The position numbers and the translations under genes are program-made. Of a DNA stretch of 64,000 bases, positions 34,556-42,166 are shown in pieces. Source of the DNA: an uncultured Erysipelotrichaceae bacterium (GTDB lineage: Bacteria > Bacillota_I > Bacilli_A > Erysipelotrichales > Erysipelotrichaceae); NCBI GenBank assembly GCA_947385085.1, contig CANDJN010000004.1:42255-106254 (forward strand). Reading direction: 5' to 3'. The stretch's first letter is position 1. The number at the start of each line of letters is the position of its first letter. Under the pieces are notes generated by a model. The model did no database searches. It was not told the DNA's origin and saw only the letters and a program-made list of their open reading frames with translations.

Positions 34556-35641
34556 ATGAAATCCTTTCGGATACAGACGGCTACCTTTTGGAAAGTGTTT
34601 TTTCAGGAAGAGAAAAGCCTGCGCCAATTACTGGATCAGGATGATCATCATGCATTGATCAAGCGCAGGATGAAACAACTGTTGGATATATGCATGAGTG
34701 ATTGTGCTTTTTCCATATCAAAAACGGCAAATGGGCGCTATGAGCTGGTCTTGTCACCGCAAAAGGATAAGCTATTTATTCTCTATTTACGCTATTTAAT
34801 TAATCAAGTGCCCAAGACGCTGTTGCACTTATGGGATTTCTATTATGCCAACCAGCCGTGGGAAGATCACAATAAGAAATTGACAATCCGCAATCAAGAT
34901 CTCAGTCTTGCGGATATACAGGTTTATCCGACGATTAAAAAACGCAGTCTTTCGCTGGAAATTTATGCCGATGTTTTCCGCAATATGCGCAAGGAAGAAC
35001 AGCTTCAAAAAATATATGAGCTTTTGGATGGTGCGATTGGTGAGATAGCGACGATGTATTGGATCACATCGATTCGTTTCTTAAAGAAACGAAAGAGCGG
35101 CGGTCTCCGTATGGATCAGCTTGATGATTTTATGAAAGAGACGATGAAAAAACAGCGCTGGATGAATGTGGATCATCCTTTTCAGGTTTACAGTGCTTAT
35201 TCCATCATGCCTAAGCATCGTGATTTTCATCTTCGTAACGATGTATACAGCGGGATATCCAGTCAAACATCACTCATCAGTGAGATGAATCGTTATGATG
35301 ATACGCATGTGCGATGGGGGGAAGCCAATGGGATCATTATTGGCTTTGTGTTTTATGAGCATATGCAGTTGAACAGTCAAAATCGCATTTCGGTTCGTGA
35401 AAATGTGGAGGAAAAGTTAAGCCATCGCTGTGAAGAAAAGCAGGTAGCGGAGAACATCGGGGCTGCCAACGGCTTGTTTTATACTTACTTGGATTATGTT
35501 GTGTATGATTGGGAGCTTTTTGTGACAATATTGAATGAAGTGATGGATGACGTCAATACGCATCTTTATGGCTTTCAGTATATGATTAGTGGTGAACAGC
35601 CGCTTTATACGGTAAACAATAAGCCAAGCGGCAAGGGTTAA
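34556..35641 (+). CDS. 361-residue cytosolic protein of unknown function
   Basis: I do not recognise this family. There is no signal peptide and no membrane segment. It is rich in charged and aromatic residues, with patterned helices in the first half and a beta-rich second half (YEHMQLNSQNRISVRENVEEKLS). AGGAGG lies nine bases before the ATG. A P1-family peptidase begins 17 bases after the stop, so the two are likely one transcript. Sequence composition matches the surrounding genome, arguing against recent transfer. Confidence 0.75.
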   Translation: MKSFRIQTATFWKVFFQEEKSLRQLLDQDDHHALIKRRMKQLLDICMSDCAFSISKTANGRYELVLSPQKDKLFILYLRYLINQVPKTLLHLWDFYYANQPWEDHNKKLTIRNQDLSLADIQVYPTIKKRSLSLEIYADVFRNMRKEEQLQKIYELLDGAIGEIATMYWITSIRFLKKRKSGGLRMDQLDDFMKETMKKQRWMNVDHPFQVYSAYSIMPKHRDFHLRNDVYSGISSQTSLISEMNRYDDTHVRWGEANGIIIGFVFYEHMQLNSQNRISVRENVEEKLSHRCEEKQVAENIGAANGLFYTYLDYVVYDWELFVTILNEVMDDVNTHLYGFQYMISGEQPLYTVNNKPSGKG

Positions 35642-35658
35642 GGTAGAGGTGAAATAGG

Positions 35659-36606
35659 ATGAAAACCATCGCGATGAATGAAATCAAAGGAATTGAGGTT
35701 GGACAGGCACAGAATAAGCAGGGTGGAAGCGGCTGTACCGTGATCTTGTGCAAGGAAGGGTGCAGCGGCGGCGTGGATGTACGCGGCGGCGGTCCGGCTA
35801 CGCGTGAAACGGATTTGTTAAATCCGATCAATATGGTGCAGCAGATTCATGCGGTGTGTCTCAGCGGCGGCAGTGCGTTTGGCTTGGATGCGGCCGGCGG
35901 GGTGATGCGCTATTTGGAGGAATGCGGATGCGGACACGATATGGGCTTTGTGAAGGTGCCGATTGTGTGCGGCGCCAGTCTGTTTGATTTGGGGGTTGGT
36001 GATCCGCGATGCCGGCCTGATGCTAAAATGGGTTATGAAGCGTGCCAAAATATCAATCAGAACATCGCAGAGGGCAATGTGGGAGCCGGTACCGGTGCCA
36101 GTGTAGGTAAATTCATGGGTAAGGAGCACGCGATGAAAAGCGGCTTAGGTACGTATGGCATTGAGTTGAATGGTCTTAAAGTAGCGGCAATCGTTGCGGT
36201 GAATGCATGCGGCAATGTGGTGGATGAGAACGGACATCAGCTAGCCGGTGTTTATCATGAGGGAAAAATCATGGCTACCGATAAGTTGATGCTGCAAATG
36301 TACGAGCAGCCGCTGCCGCAGGGGAACACCACCATCGGCTGTATCGTGACCAACGCCAAGCTGGATAAGGCGCAGTGCACCAAAGTGGCGGGAATTACCC
36401 ACAATGCGTATGCCAAAGCCATTCAGCCGGTTCATACGATGAGCGATGGCGATACCGTCTTTGTCATGGCAACCGGTGAAGTCAGCGTGGCAGTGGATAT
36501 TGTCGGCGTACTGGCAACCCAGTGTATGGAAAAAGCAATACGCCGTGCTGTTATGAAGGCGCACAGTGCTTACGGTCTCATGGCATGGTGTGATGTAAAC
36601 AGTTAG
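35659..36606 (+). CDS. P1-family (DmpA/BapA-type) aminopeptidase
   Basis: A 315-residue N-terminal nucleophile hydrolase. Family landmarks: the glycine-rich start IKGIEVGQAQNKQGGSGCTVI, GVDVRGGGPATRETDLLNP, LSGGSAFGLDAAGGVMRYLEE, GNVGAGTGASVGKFMG and the self-cleavage region PQGNTTIGCIVTNAKL, where Thr224 is the predicted new N terminus. Relatives hydrolyse D- or beta-aminoacyl peptides, but many gut homologues are uncharacterised. Cytosolic, with no signal. The unknown gene precedes it and a terminator follows. Confidence 0.9.
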   Translation: MKTIAMNEIKGIEVGQAQNKQGGSGCTVILCKEGCSGGVDVRGGGPATRETDLLNPINMVQQIHAVCLSGGSAFGLDAAGGVMRYLEECGCGHDMGFVKVPIVCGASLFDLGVGDPRCRPDAKMGYEACQNINQNIAEGNVGAGTGASVGKFMGKEHAMKSGLGTYGIELNGLKVAAIVAVNACGNVVDENGHQLAGVYHEGKIMATDKLMLQMYEQPLPQGNTTIGCIVTNAKLDKAQCTKVAGITHNAYAKAIQPVHTMSDGDTVFVMATGEVSVAVDIVGVLATQCMEKAIRRAVMKAHSAYGLMAWCDVNS

Positions 36607-36630
36607 TAAAATGGTAATAGCTAGGCATAT

Positions 36631-36656
36631 AAAAAAGGCGGCATTTCGCCTTTTTT
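36631..36656 (+). terminator. Terminator of the peptidase gene
   Basis: AAAAAAGGCG / CGCCTTTTTT arms with a six-base loop; usable from both sides, so it may also end the leftward response-regulator gene at 36694. Confidence 0.9.
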
Positions 36657-36693
36657 TATGGCTATGATTTCCTAAGCATAGATAGGTTTTCTG

Positions 36694-37413
36694 TTACAGG
36701 TCTTTCATCATACGTGTAGACATCAGACAGGACTCTCCGTTGATAAAATAGATGATTCGTTTTTTATTGTCAATTTCCTTTATATTATTTTTATTGATTA
36801 GAAATGAGCGATGACAGCGCACAAAATCATCGCTTAATGTACTGGCGATATCTTTTATCGTGGCAGAAAATTCAATCTGTCGCTTTTTTGCATGAAGGAT
36901 GACTTTATGAATATGTCCGGAGGTTTCAAAAAAGAGGATGTCATCATAATCTACGCTGATCTTGCGTCCGCCTGTTTCTACTGTATATACCCTATGAGCT
37001 TTATTCGTTTGGAGGTGATATAACTCTATTGCCTTTAATAGGCATTCTTTGATTTTCACCTTCGCTTCCACCGGATTGTCTTTTAAGACAAAATCCATCG
37101 CTTCCACTCGATACTGGAACGTCATGTAGCTAAGCTCGGAATGCGCCGTTATGAAGATGATAAAGCCACGGGGATCAAGCAAGCGAATTTGTTGCGCGAG
37201 CATCATTCCGTTCATATCGCAATTCAGATCAATATCGAGAAAATAAATGCCGGTATTTTCACTTGTCTTAACCTTTTCCAATAATACATAGGGATCTTCT
37301 GTATCTAAAGCAAGCTGCATATCCAATTCTTCTATCATCACGGCATTTTGAATGGTTTGTACGATCATTTGCCGTTGTGCAGCATGATCCTCGCAAACAA
37401 AGATATTTAACAT
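36694..37413 (-). CDS. LytTR-family response regulator (AgrA-like)
   Basis: A 239-residue regulator. The receiver domain begins LNIFVCEDHAAQRQMI and contains FLDIDLNCDMNGMMLA with the phospho-acceptor Asp. The C-terminal LytTR domain has DILFFETSGHIHKVILHAK and VRCHRSFLINKNNIKEID, the conserved DNA-binding strands. AAAGGAG before ATG 37413 supports this start over an upstream in-frame Met. It lies four bases after the kinase stop. AgrA/ComE-type regulators usually respond to peptide signals. Confidence 0.92.
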   Translation of the reverse strand: MLNIFVCEDHAAQRQMIVQTIQNAVMIEELDMQLALDTEDPYVLLEKVKTSENTGIYFLDIDLNCDMNGMMLAQQIRLLDPRGFIIFITAHSELSYMTFQYRVEAMDFVLKDNPVEAKVKIKECLLKAIELYHLQTNKAHRVYTVETGGRKISVDYDDILFFETSGHIHKVILHAKKRQIEFSATIKDIASTLSDDFVRCHRSFLINKNNIKEIDNKKRIIYFINGESCLMSTRMMKDL

Positions 37414-37417
37414 GTCG

Positions 37418-38713
37418 TCACTCCTTTCGTTTGGCAAGATTCATATGCTGGATGAAACTGCCGTTCTCCATCACTGTTTCCAGCATCACATTTTCATATG
37501 CGTTGATGATGTTATCGGCATTGGAAAGTCCGATTCCCTGATGTCCCGTCTTTGTGCTAAAGCCCTTCTGCTTTAGCTGATGCAGCATTTCTCCCTTATC
37601 CATATAACCATTGCGGATAATAATGGAAATACTATCCGTATTTTGAATGATATTTAATCCAATTTGAGGATGTTCTGTCGCTAACGCGGCTTCTATTGCA
37701 TTGTCTAAAAAGATTCCCAGAATTCTGGCAAGGTCAATCGTGTCAATCCCAAAATCATCTACCGAATCGGGAATATCAATCGTAACATCAATTCCTGATT
37801 CATGGGCATAGATCATTTTAGCGGCAAGCAGGCTTTTGATTTCCACCACATTGATATTGCCAAGCTGATTCAGCTTATAATCGCCTTGATCGATCAGGTT
37901 TTTCGTCGGTAAGATTTTGTTTTCAAAGTATTCCTTCAATTCATCTCTATCGCCATTTTCGACATATCCATAAAGAGAAAGCAAAATGTTAATGTAATCA
38001 TGCTTAAAGGAACGCAGTCCGTTATTCATAACTTCCAGATTGCGTGTATAATCCTGTAAATCCTGCCATGCCTTTGATTTAGCCTCCGTCTGCATTTTTT
38101 CCCGATAGGAATGGCGCATCGCCAAAAGCAAAAACAGCATGACAAGCAGATAGCCTAGGATATGTAAAGCATTATTGTAAATCAACTTGCCGAGGGAGCC
38201 GTCTTGTCCCGGAATTATATTGTCAAATAAATAGATGGTGATGAGAAGCAGCATTGCCCCGTCCGCCACATACCATGTCTGCGGCTGACTTAAAATACCT
38301 TTGCCCGAAAGCAGCGTTTTATTAAGCAGCCTGCCGCAATAAAGTGTAAGCAAATAAAACAGAAAGATGCGAATGATGAAAATGCCGAAAGAAAAAATAG
38401 GGTAATCGGATAAAGCGGCAGGAATTAACAGACTCATAACTTCTTTAAGTAAATTATCAATTATAACAGTAAGCACAAAGCCAATCATGGTCATACCGAC
38501 ATTCTGTGGCGCAGTATTGCGATCGACACTTAATCCATAAATACAGGCAGCCGCCAGTATGCCAAACAGTCCATAGGGGATACAGGATAATATTGTAACC
38601 GGCATGGCGGAAAGTAATAGTATGAAATAAAGTATAATAAATGCTTTTAGGCTCATGCGCTGCGGCCATACATTGTGAATGGCAAGCGCAAGCTGAAAAA
38701 AAGACAAGAGCAT
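37418..38713 (-). CDS. GHKL sensor kinase (AgrC/ComD-like)
   Basis: A 431-residue protein with six or seven hydrophobic helices in the first 210 residues, a coiled linker, then SFKHDYINILLSLYGYVENGD with the phospho-His and the ATPase blocks FLDNAIEAALAT and GIGLSNADNII. This architecture is that of AgrC peptide receptors. Start 38713 (MLLSFFQLALAIH) is chosen by membrane topology and AAAGGA upstream. No agrB or agrD-like gene was recognised beside it; a 58-residue membrane peptide is divergently encoded. Confidence 0.88.
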   Translation of the reverse strand: MLLSFFQLALAIHNVWPQRMSLKAFIILYFILLLSAMPVTILSCIPYGLFGILAAACIYGLSVDRNTAPQNVGMTMIGFVLTVIIDNLLKEVMSLLIPAALSDYPIFSFGIFIIRIFLFYLLTLYCGRLLNKTLLSGKGILSQPQTWYVADGAMLLLITIYLFDNIIPGQDGSLGKLIYNNALHILGYLLVMLFLLLAMRHSYREKMQTEAKSKAWQDLQDYTRNLEVMNNGLRSFKHDYINILLSLYGYVENGDRDELKEYFENKILPTKNLIDQGDYKLNQLGNINVVEIKSLLAAKMIYAHESGIDVTIDIPDSVDDFGIDTIDLARILGIFLDNAIEAALATEHPQIGLNIIQNTDSISIIIRNGYMDKGEMLHQLKQKGFSTKTGHQGIGLSNADNIINAYENVMLETVMENGSFIQHMNLAKRKE

Positions 38714-38749
38714 TTTGATACATTCATCCTTTCGAGATCTGCTTATTTG

Positions 38750-38778
38750 ATTATACTGTAAGATTTTCTTTGGATCAA
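38750..38778 (-). promoter_or_regulatory. Promoter of the AgrCA-like pair
   Basis: Minus strand TTGATC (38778-38773), 17 bases, TATAAT (38755-38750), some 37 bases before the chosen kinase start. Its position inside the longer upstream frame supports the shorter start. Confidence 0.75.
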
Positions 38779-38866
38779 GCGCAATAGTGCGAAAATGATG
38801 AATAAATGCTTTTATCAAATGTAAAAGTATGCACTTATTCATGAAATAAGCTTTTTTATGACAGTA

Positions 38867-38897
38867 TTGATAGAACGGCTTTTTTCTCTGATATACT
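38867..38897 (+). promoter_or_regulatory. Promoter of the 58-residue membrane peptide
   Basis: TTGATA (38867-38872) and TATACT (38892-38897) with a 19-base gap; GATATA two bases upstream would give 17. Confidence 0.6.
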
Positions 38898-38940
38898 TTT
38901 TTACGTTAAATAAATTAAGTTTTGGAAGGAGAAATAAAAG

Positions 38941-39117
38941 ATGAGTCTTATACTTAAGGGAGTAGCCGCTTTAGTCATAACAATGATCATTTCAATTACA
39001 ATTAATATAGTATGCAATATGAATGGTATAGAATTAAATTCAATCGCATTAAACACTGTATCGACAACTTGTGTTCTGTTGATTTATTTTATATTGATTA
39101 AAAATGAAAAAAAATAG
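38941..39117 (+). CDS. 58-residue membrane peptide of unknown function
   Basis: Two hydrophobic helices (LKGVAALVITMIISITINIVC near 5-25 and LNTVSTTCVLLIYFILI near 36-52) end in KNEKK. GGAAGGAGA lies seven bases before the ATG, and a promoter is visible. It is divergent from the AgrC-like kinase and convergent with an ABC permease. It could be a regulatory or signal-related peptide or a small toxin-like protein; nothing in the sequence decides this. Confidence 0.65.
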   Translation: MSLILKGVAALVITMIISITINIVCNMNGIELNSIALNTVSTTCVLLIYFILIKNEKK

Positions 39118-39167
39118 ATGGATGTCAACGAGGTGAAATCTATTGAATCGCCGATAATATAGGATTA

Positions 39168-39881
39168 TTATTTATCCATTCTCCGCAATAGAATATTGCA
39201 TATGACAACAGCTAAGATGAAAATCAAAAGAAACGGCAAAAGGCTTTCAAGCTGAAAAGCACTCGCTGTCATGAATTCATATCCCCATGAAGCCGGAAAA
39301 AGCTTTCCTAATATTTGAAATGCTTTTGGAAGAAATTTCATTGGGAACATAATCCCGGAAAGCATGGTAGAAGGTATAAATGCAACAATCGAAAGCATGG
39401 AGGTTTTTTCCTGATCTTTTACTGCCAGACCAATGATACTGGCAATACTAAGCGATACCGCAATAAAAATAGCAAGGCTGATGAAGTATATCATTGGATT
39501 TTGCGGAATTTTCGCCTCAAATACAAGTGGCGCCGCAATATATAAAATAATGCTCATAATGAACAGATGAATATAGGCTGAAATATTGGTTAAGGCAAGA
39601 CCGAGATATAATGGAACACCGTTTGCCTTGTAGACCTTTTTAATATCGCCGCTATAAATTTCCACAAGCGAGGGCGGCAGGCCAATCAACGCTCCCATTG
39701 TCACACCAAATACCGTCATTGACTGAATCAGCGTATTTCTTGCTTCCGGCATAATGGATGTAAAGATACCACCCATAATGAAAAAGAATAAAAGCGGTAC
39801 GATATAGCAGGTGATCAGTAATGTCTTACTTCTGATATCTAATTTCCATTGTAAAGAAACCCCGTATAAAAAACCTCTCAT
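39168..39881 (-). CDS. ABC-2-type permease
   Basis: A 237-residue membrane protein with six helices (for example LLITCYIVPLLFFFIMGGIF and IFIAVSLSIASIIGLAV). The segment IVAFIPSTMLSGIMFPMKFLPKAFQILGKLFPASWGYEFM is the ABC-2 membrane signature of drug exporters. Partner of the ATPase two bases upstream, last gene of a three-gene MerR-headed operon. Substrate unknown. Confidence 0.88.
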   Translation of the reverse strand: MRGFLYGVSLQWKLDIRSKTLLITCYIVPLLFFFIMGGIFTSIMPEARNTLIQSMTVFGVTMGALIGLPPSLVEIYSGDIKKVYKANGVPLYLGLALTNISAYIHLFIMSIILYIAAPLVFEAKIPQNPMIYFISLAIFIAVSLSIASIIGLAVKDQEKTSMLSIVAFIPSTMLSGIMFPMKFLPKAFQILGKLFPASWGYEFMTASAFQLESLLPFLLIFILAVVICNILLRRMDK

Positions 39882-39883
39882 TG

Positions 39884-40693
39884 TTACACACCTTTCGCGA
39901 TTTTTATAAAGTGCTGTTCCAGTGAACCGCGATTGATCTGAATATCTATGATAGCTTCTCCTTTTACTTTATACCGCATAAGCAGCGAAAGTAAAGCATC
40001 CCCGATATTTTCCAATTCATATTTCTCAATGCCATTTTCGGTTTGAATTGTGATGTTATAATGCTCTTGAATTGTTTCTCTTAGCTGTTTCACAGTGCCG
40101 ATATAGGCGATTTTGCCACCGGAAAGAATAGCGATCCGATCACATAAATTTTCAACCTCCGTCATATCATGACTTGCTAAAACGATGGTCTTTCCCAGCG
40201 CTTTCAACTGGCGGATTAATTCATGTAAAGATATCTGCCCTTCAACATCAAGTCCTGCGGTCGGTTCATCGAGAAACAGGATATCGGGATTTCGTGTTAA
40301 AGCAAGTGCTAAATGAAGCCGCCGCTTTTGCCCGGTTGATAATTGATTATATTGTTTGTTTGCCAGCTCATAGATGCCGAGAGCGTCAAGTGACGCTTTA
40401 TCAAGAGATGTCTTATTCCATTTAGCAAATAGCTTTACCGCTTCCAGTACTTTAATATGCTGCGGCAAAGATGCCGATTGTAATTGAATACCCATTTTTC
40501 CATTTATAGTAATGCTTCCCCTGTCATATTTTCTCAGTCCCTCAATGCATTCAAGAGATGTGGTTTTGCCTGCGCCGTTTATACCAAGCAAAGCAAAAAT
40601 TTCTCCTTTTTGAATACTAAAATCCAAGCCATTCAAAACTGCATGATCGCCGTAGCTTTTTGTTAAATCACTGATTTTTATCGCCTCATTCAT
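39884..40693 (-). CDS. ABC transporter ATP-binding protein (drug-export type)
   Basis: A 269-residue ATPase with Walker A GINGAGKTTSLE near residue 37, Q-loop MGIQLQSASLPQH, signature LSTGQKRRLHLALAL, Walker B ILFLDEPTAGLDVEG and H-loop ASHDMTE, plus a C-terminal extension of about 60 residues. The form matches YhcH/NatA/DrrA-like exporters. Overlaps the MerR gene by four bases, so regulator and pump are co-expressed. Confidence 0.9.
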   Translation of the reverse strand: MNEAIKISDLTKSYGDHAVLNGLDFSIQKGEIFALLGINGAGKTTSLECIEGLRKYDRGSITINGKMGIQLQSASLPQHIKVLEAVKLFAKWNKTSLDKASLDALGIYELANKQYNQLSTGQKRRLHLALALTRNPDILFLDEPTAGLDVEGQISLHELIRQLKALGKTIVLASHDMTEVENLCDRIAILSGGKIAYIGTVKQLRETIQEHYNITIQTENGIEKYELENIGDALLSLLMRYKVKGEAIIDIQINRGSLEQHFIKIAKGV

Positions 40694-41490
40694 TCTGTTT
40701 CCTCCTGAAACACGTCAACGCCTAAACGTGAAAAATAGACGCCTAATGCCTGTTTGATATATCCGTTCGCAATAGCTTGAAACTTTTTCCATTTAGGATC
40801 TGTGATTTGCAATGACCCTAATTTAATAAGTTCGGGAAGCATACTCATATCTCCACCGGTGAATTCTGTTATCATATTCCAATAGGCTTTTGCAAACTTT
40901 TGCCCCTCGTTACTATCTACAGGAACATTTGCGCTTTGAAGTCTTACTGCTTCATCTAGAAGCTTCATAAAATTGTTTATAAATGCCGTTCCGCTGTCTT
41001 TATCAAAGCGGTTGCGAATACGGTCAAGAATCTGGTCATCAAAATATTTAATCAGCCAATAAAAATCATTATTTATCTGCAAATTAACAATAATATCGGC
41101 GTATTTTTTGAAGTCAACCGACTGCATTTTAAGGACTTCCTCACGCAACACTTTTAATTCCCTCAATGATTCAGACAGAGTTTCTATTTTTTTACTTACA
41201 GCGGCTGCCTGCTTCATTAAAACATCAGCGACTTCAGCCGGTGTATCAAGGGAAATCAGTTGATTCCTTATATCATCCAAAGAGAAGCCTAAATGCTTTA
41301 GGGACAAAATCTGATGAAGCTTTACAATGTCTTTATCGGTATATAACCTGCGCCCTCCTTCACTTATGGCAGAAGGGGTAAGCAAGCCCTCTTTATCATA
41401 ATGTTGTAAGGTTCGTACCGTAACATCCATTTTTCTTGCAACTTCACCAATGGTCATATAACCTTGAAGCTTTGCCTTATGTTTTTCCAT
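40690..41490 (-). CDS. MerR-family regulator with TipAS-like C-terminal domain
   Basis: A 266-residue regulator. MTIGEVARKMDVTVRTLQHYDKEGLLTPSAISEGGRRLYTDKDIVKLHQILSLKHLGFSL is a textbook MerR DNA-binding domain at about residues 12-80; a coiled segment follows and the rest (FYWLIKYFDDQ..FINNFMKLLDEAVRLQ) resembles TipAS antibiotic-binding helices. AGAGGTG supports the ATG at 41490. It heads the operon with the ABC pump and likely senses a drug or peptide. Its promoter has a 19-base spacer. Confidence 0.88.
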   Translation of the reverse strand: MEKHKAKLQGYMTIGEVARKMDVTVRTLQHYDKEGLLTPSAISEGGRRLYTDKDIVKLHQILSLKHLGFSLDDIRNQLISLDTPAEVADVLMKQAAAVSKKIETLSESLRELKVLREEVLKMQSVDFKKYADIIVNLQINNDFYWLIKYFDDQILDRIRNRFDKDSGTAFINNFMKLLDEAVRLQSANVPVDSNEGQKFAKAYWNMITEFTGGDMSMLPELIKLGSLQITDPKWKKFQAIANGYIKQALGVYFSRLGVDVFQEETE

Positions 41491-41507
41491 GTCACACCTC
41501 TTAGACT

Positions 41508-41538
41508 AGTATATCTCATTACGTTGCGTCACAAGCAA
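41508..41538 (-). promoter_or_regulatory. MerR-type autoregulated promoter
   Basis: Minus strand TTGCTT (41538-41533) and TATACT (41513-41508) with a 19-base spacer, the length typical of MerR-regulated promoters; the spacer contains the small dyad ACG-CAA-CGT. Confidence 0.65.
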
Positions 41539-41540
41539 GC

Positions 41541-41799
41541 ATTTTGCAAAGATTTAAGTAAAAAGATTATAACGGAATGTTTATGAATATCTTAATGCTT
41601 TCAGTTGTGATGTACAGATATATTATGGATTGATTAAGAATGAAAATAAAGGTGAAACTGTACATACTGGAAAAGACGATACCACGCTTCAAAAGACTAG
41701 TGTAAGACGCTTTTCTCTGTGCCGTCAAAGTGTTTTTTTAATAAATTTTCTCTTTTTATGATATTTTTTCTGATTCTTAAAAAAGACTTATGCAATCTA
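41541..41799. other. Intergenic region without a supported gene
   Basis: A plus-strand open stretch around 41623-41715 (YYGLIKNENKGETVHTGK) has no start signals and may be chance or a relic. Nothing else was seen. Confidence 0.4.
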
Positions 41800-41808
41800 T
41801 GATATAAT
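41800..41808 (+). promoter_or_regulatory. Extended -10 promoter of the ACT-PFL operon
   Basis: TGA TATAAT (41800-41808); no clear -35. About 86 bases of leader follow. Confidence 0.6.
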
Positions 41809-41830
41809 GTTAACCACATAGTGAAAAATT

Positions 41831-41873
41831 AGGGATGAAATCATTTATCGGAAACGTTATGGATTCTATCCCT
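41831..41873 (+). promoter_or_regulatory. Leader hairpin upstream of the ACT gene
   Basis: AGGGAT (41831-41836) pairs with ATCCCT (41868-41873), with partial continuation inward (GAAATC / GATTCT). No T run follows, so a terminator is unlikely; an mRNA leader structure is possible. Confidence 0.35.
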
Positions 41874-41894
41874 TAAACAACGGGAGGATAACGT

Positions 41895-42164
41895 ATGAAG
41901 GCAGTTGTCAGTGTATTAGGTAAGGACATGGTCGGAATTCTATCGGATGTGAGTCAAGAATGCGCCAATGCGAATGCCAATATTTTAGAGGTTACACAAA
42001 CGATATTGCAGGATATGTTTGCGATGTTCATGATGATCGACATCTCAAAATTGAATCAGCCTTTAAGTGAATTCAGTGTCCATATGGAAGAAGCAGGAAA
42101 GAAAAAGAATTTGGTGATTCATGTTATGCATGAGGATATTTTTCAATCCATGCACAGAATATAG
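41895..42164 (+). CDS. ACT-domain protein (UPF0237 family)
   Basis: An 89-residue single ACT domain: MKAVVSVLGKDMVGILSDVSQECANANANILEVTQTILQDMFAMFMMIDI is the glycine-containing ligand-binding turn. Its end is NLVIHVMHEDIFQSMHRI. This family is nearly always next to a PFL-like DUF711 gene, as here (two bases apart), which implies a shared but unproven role, possibly amino-acid sensing. GGGAGG precedes the start. Confidence 0.9.
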   Translation: MKAVVSVLGKDMVGILSDVSQECANANANILEVTQTILQDMFAMFMMIDISKLNQPLSEFSVHMEEAGKKKNLVIHVMHEDIFQSMHRI

Positions 42165-42166
42165 GA

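Noticed and set aside
38941..39117. Calling the 58-residue peptide AgrD
   Set aside because: AgrD precursors have an amphipathic leader, a Cys-containing signal and an acidic tail. This peptide has two plain membrane helices and a basic end.
41623..41715. Short plus-strand coding-like stretch (YYGLIKNENKGETVHTGK)
   Set aside because: No start codon context, no family match that I recognise, and too short to call even as a relic.
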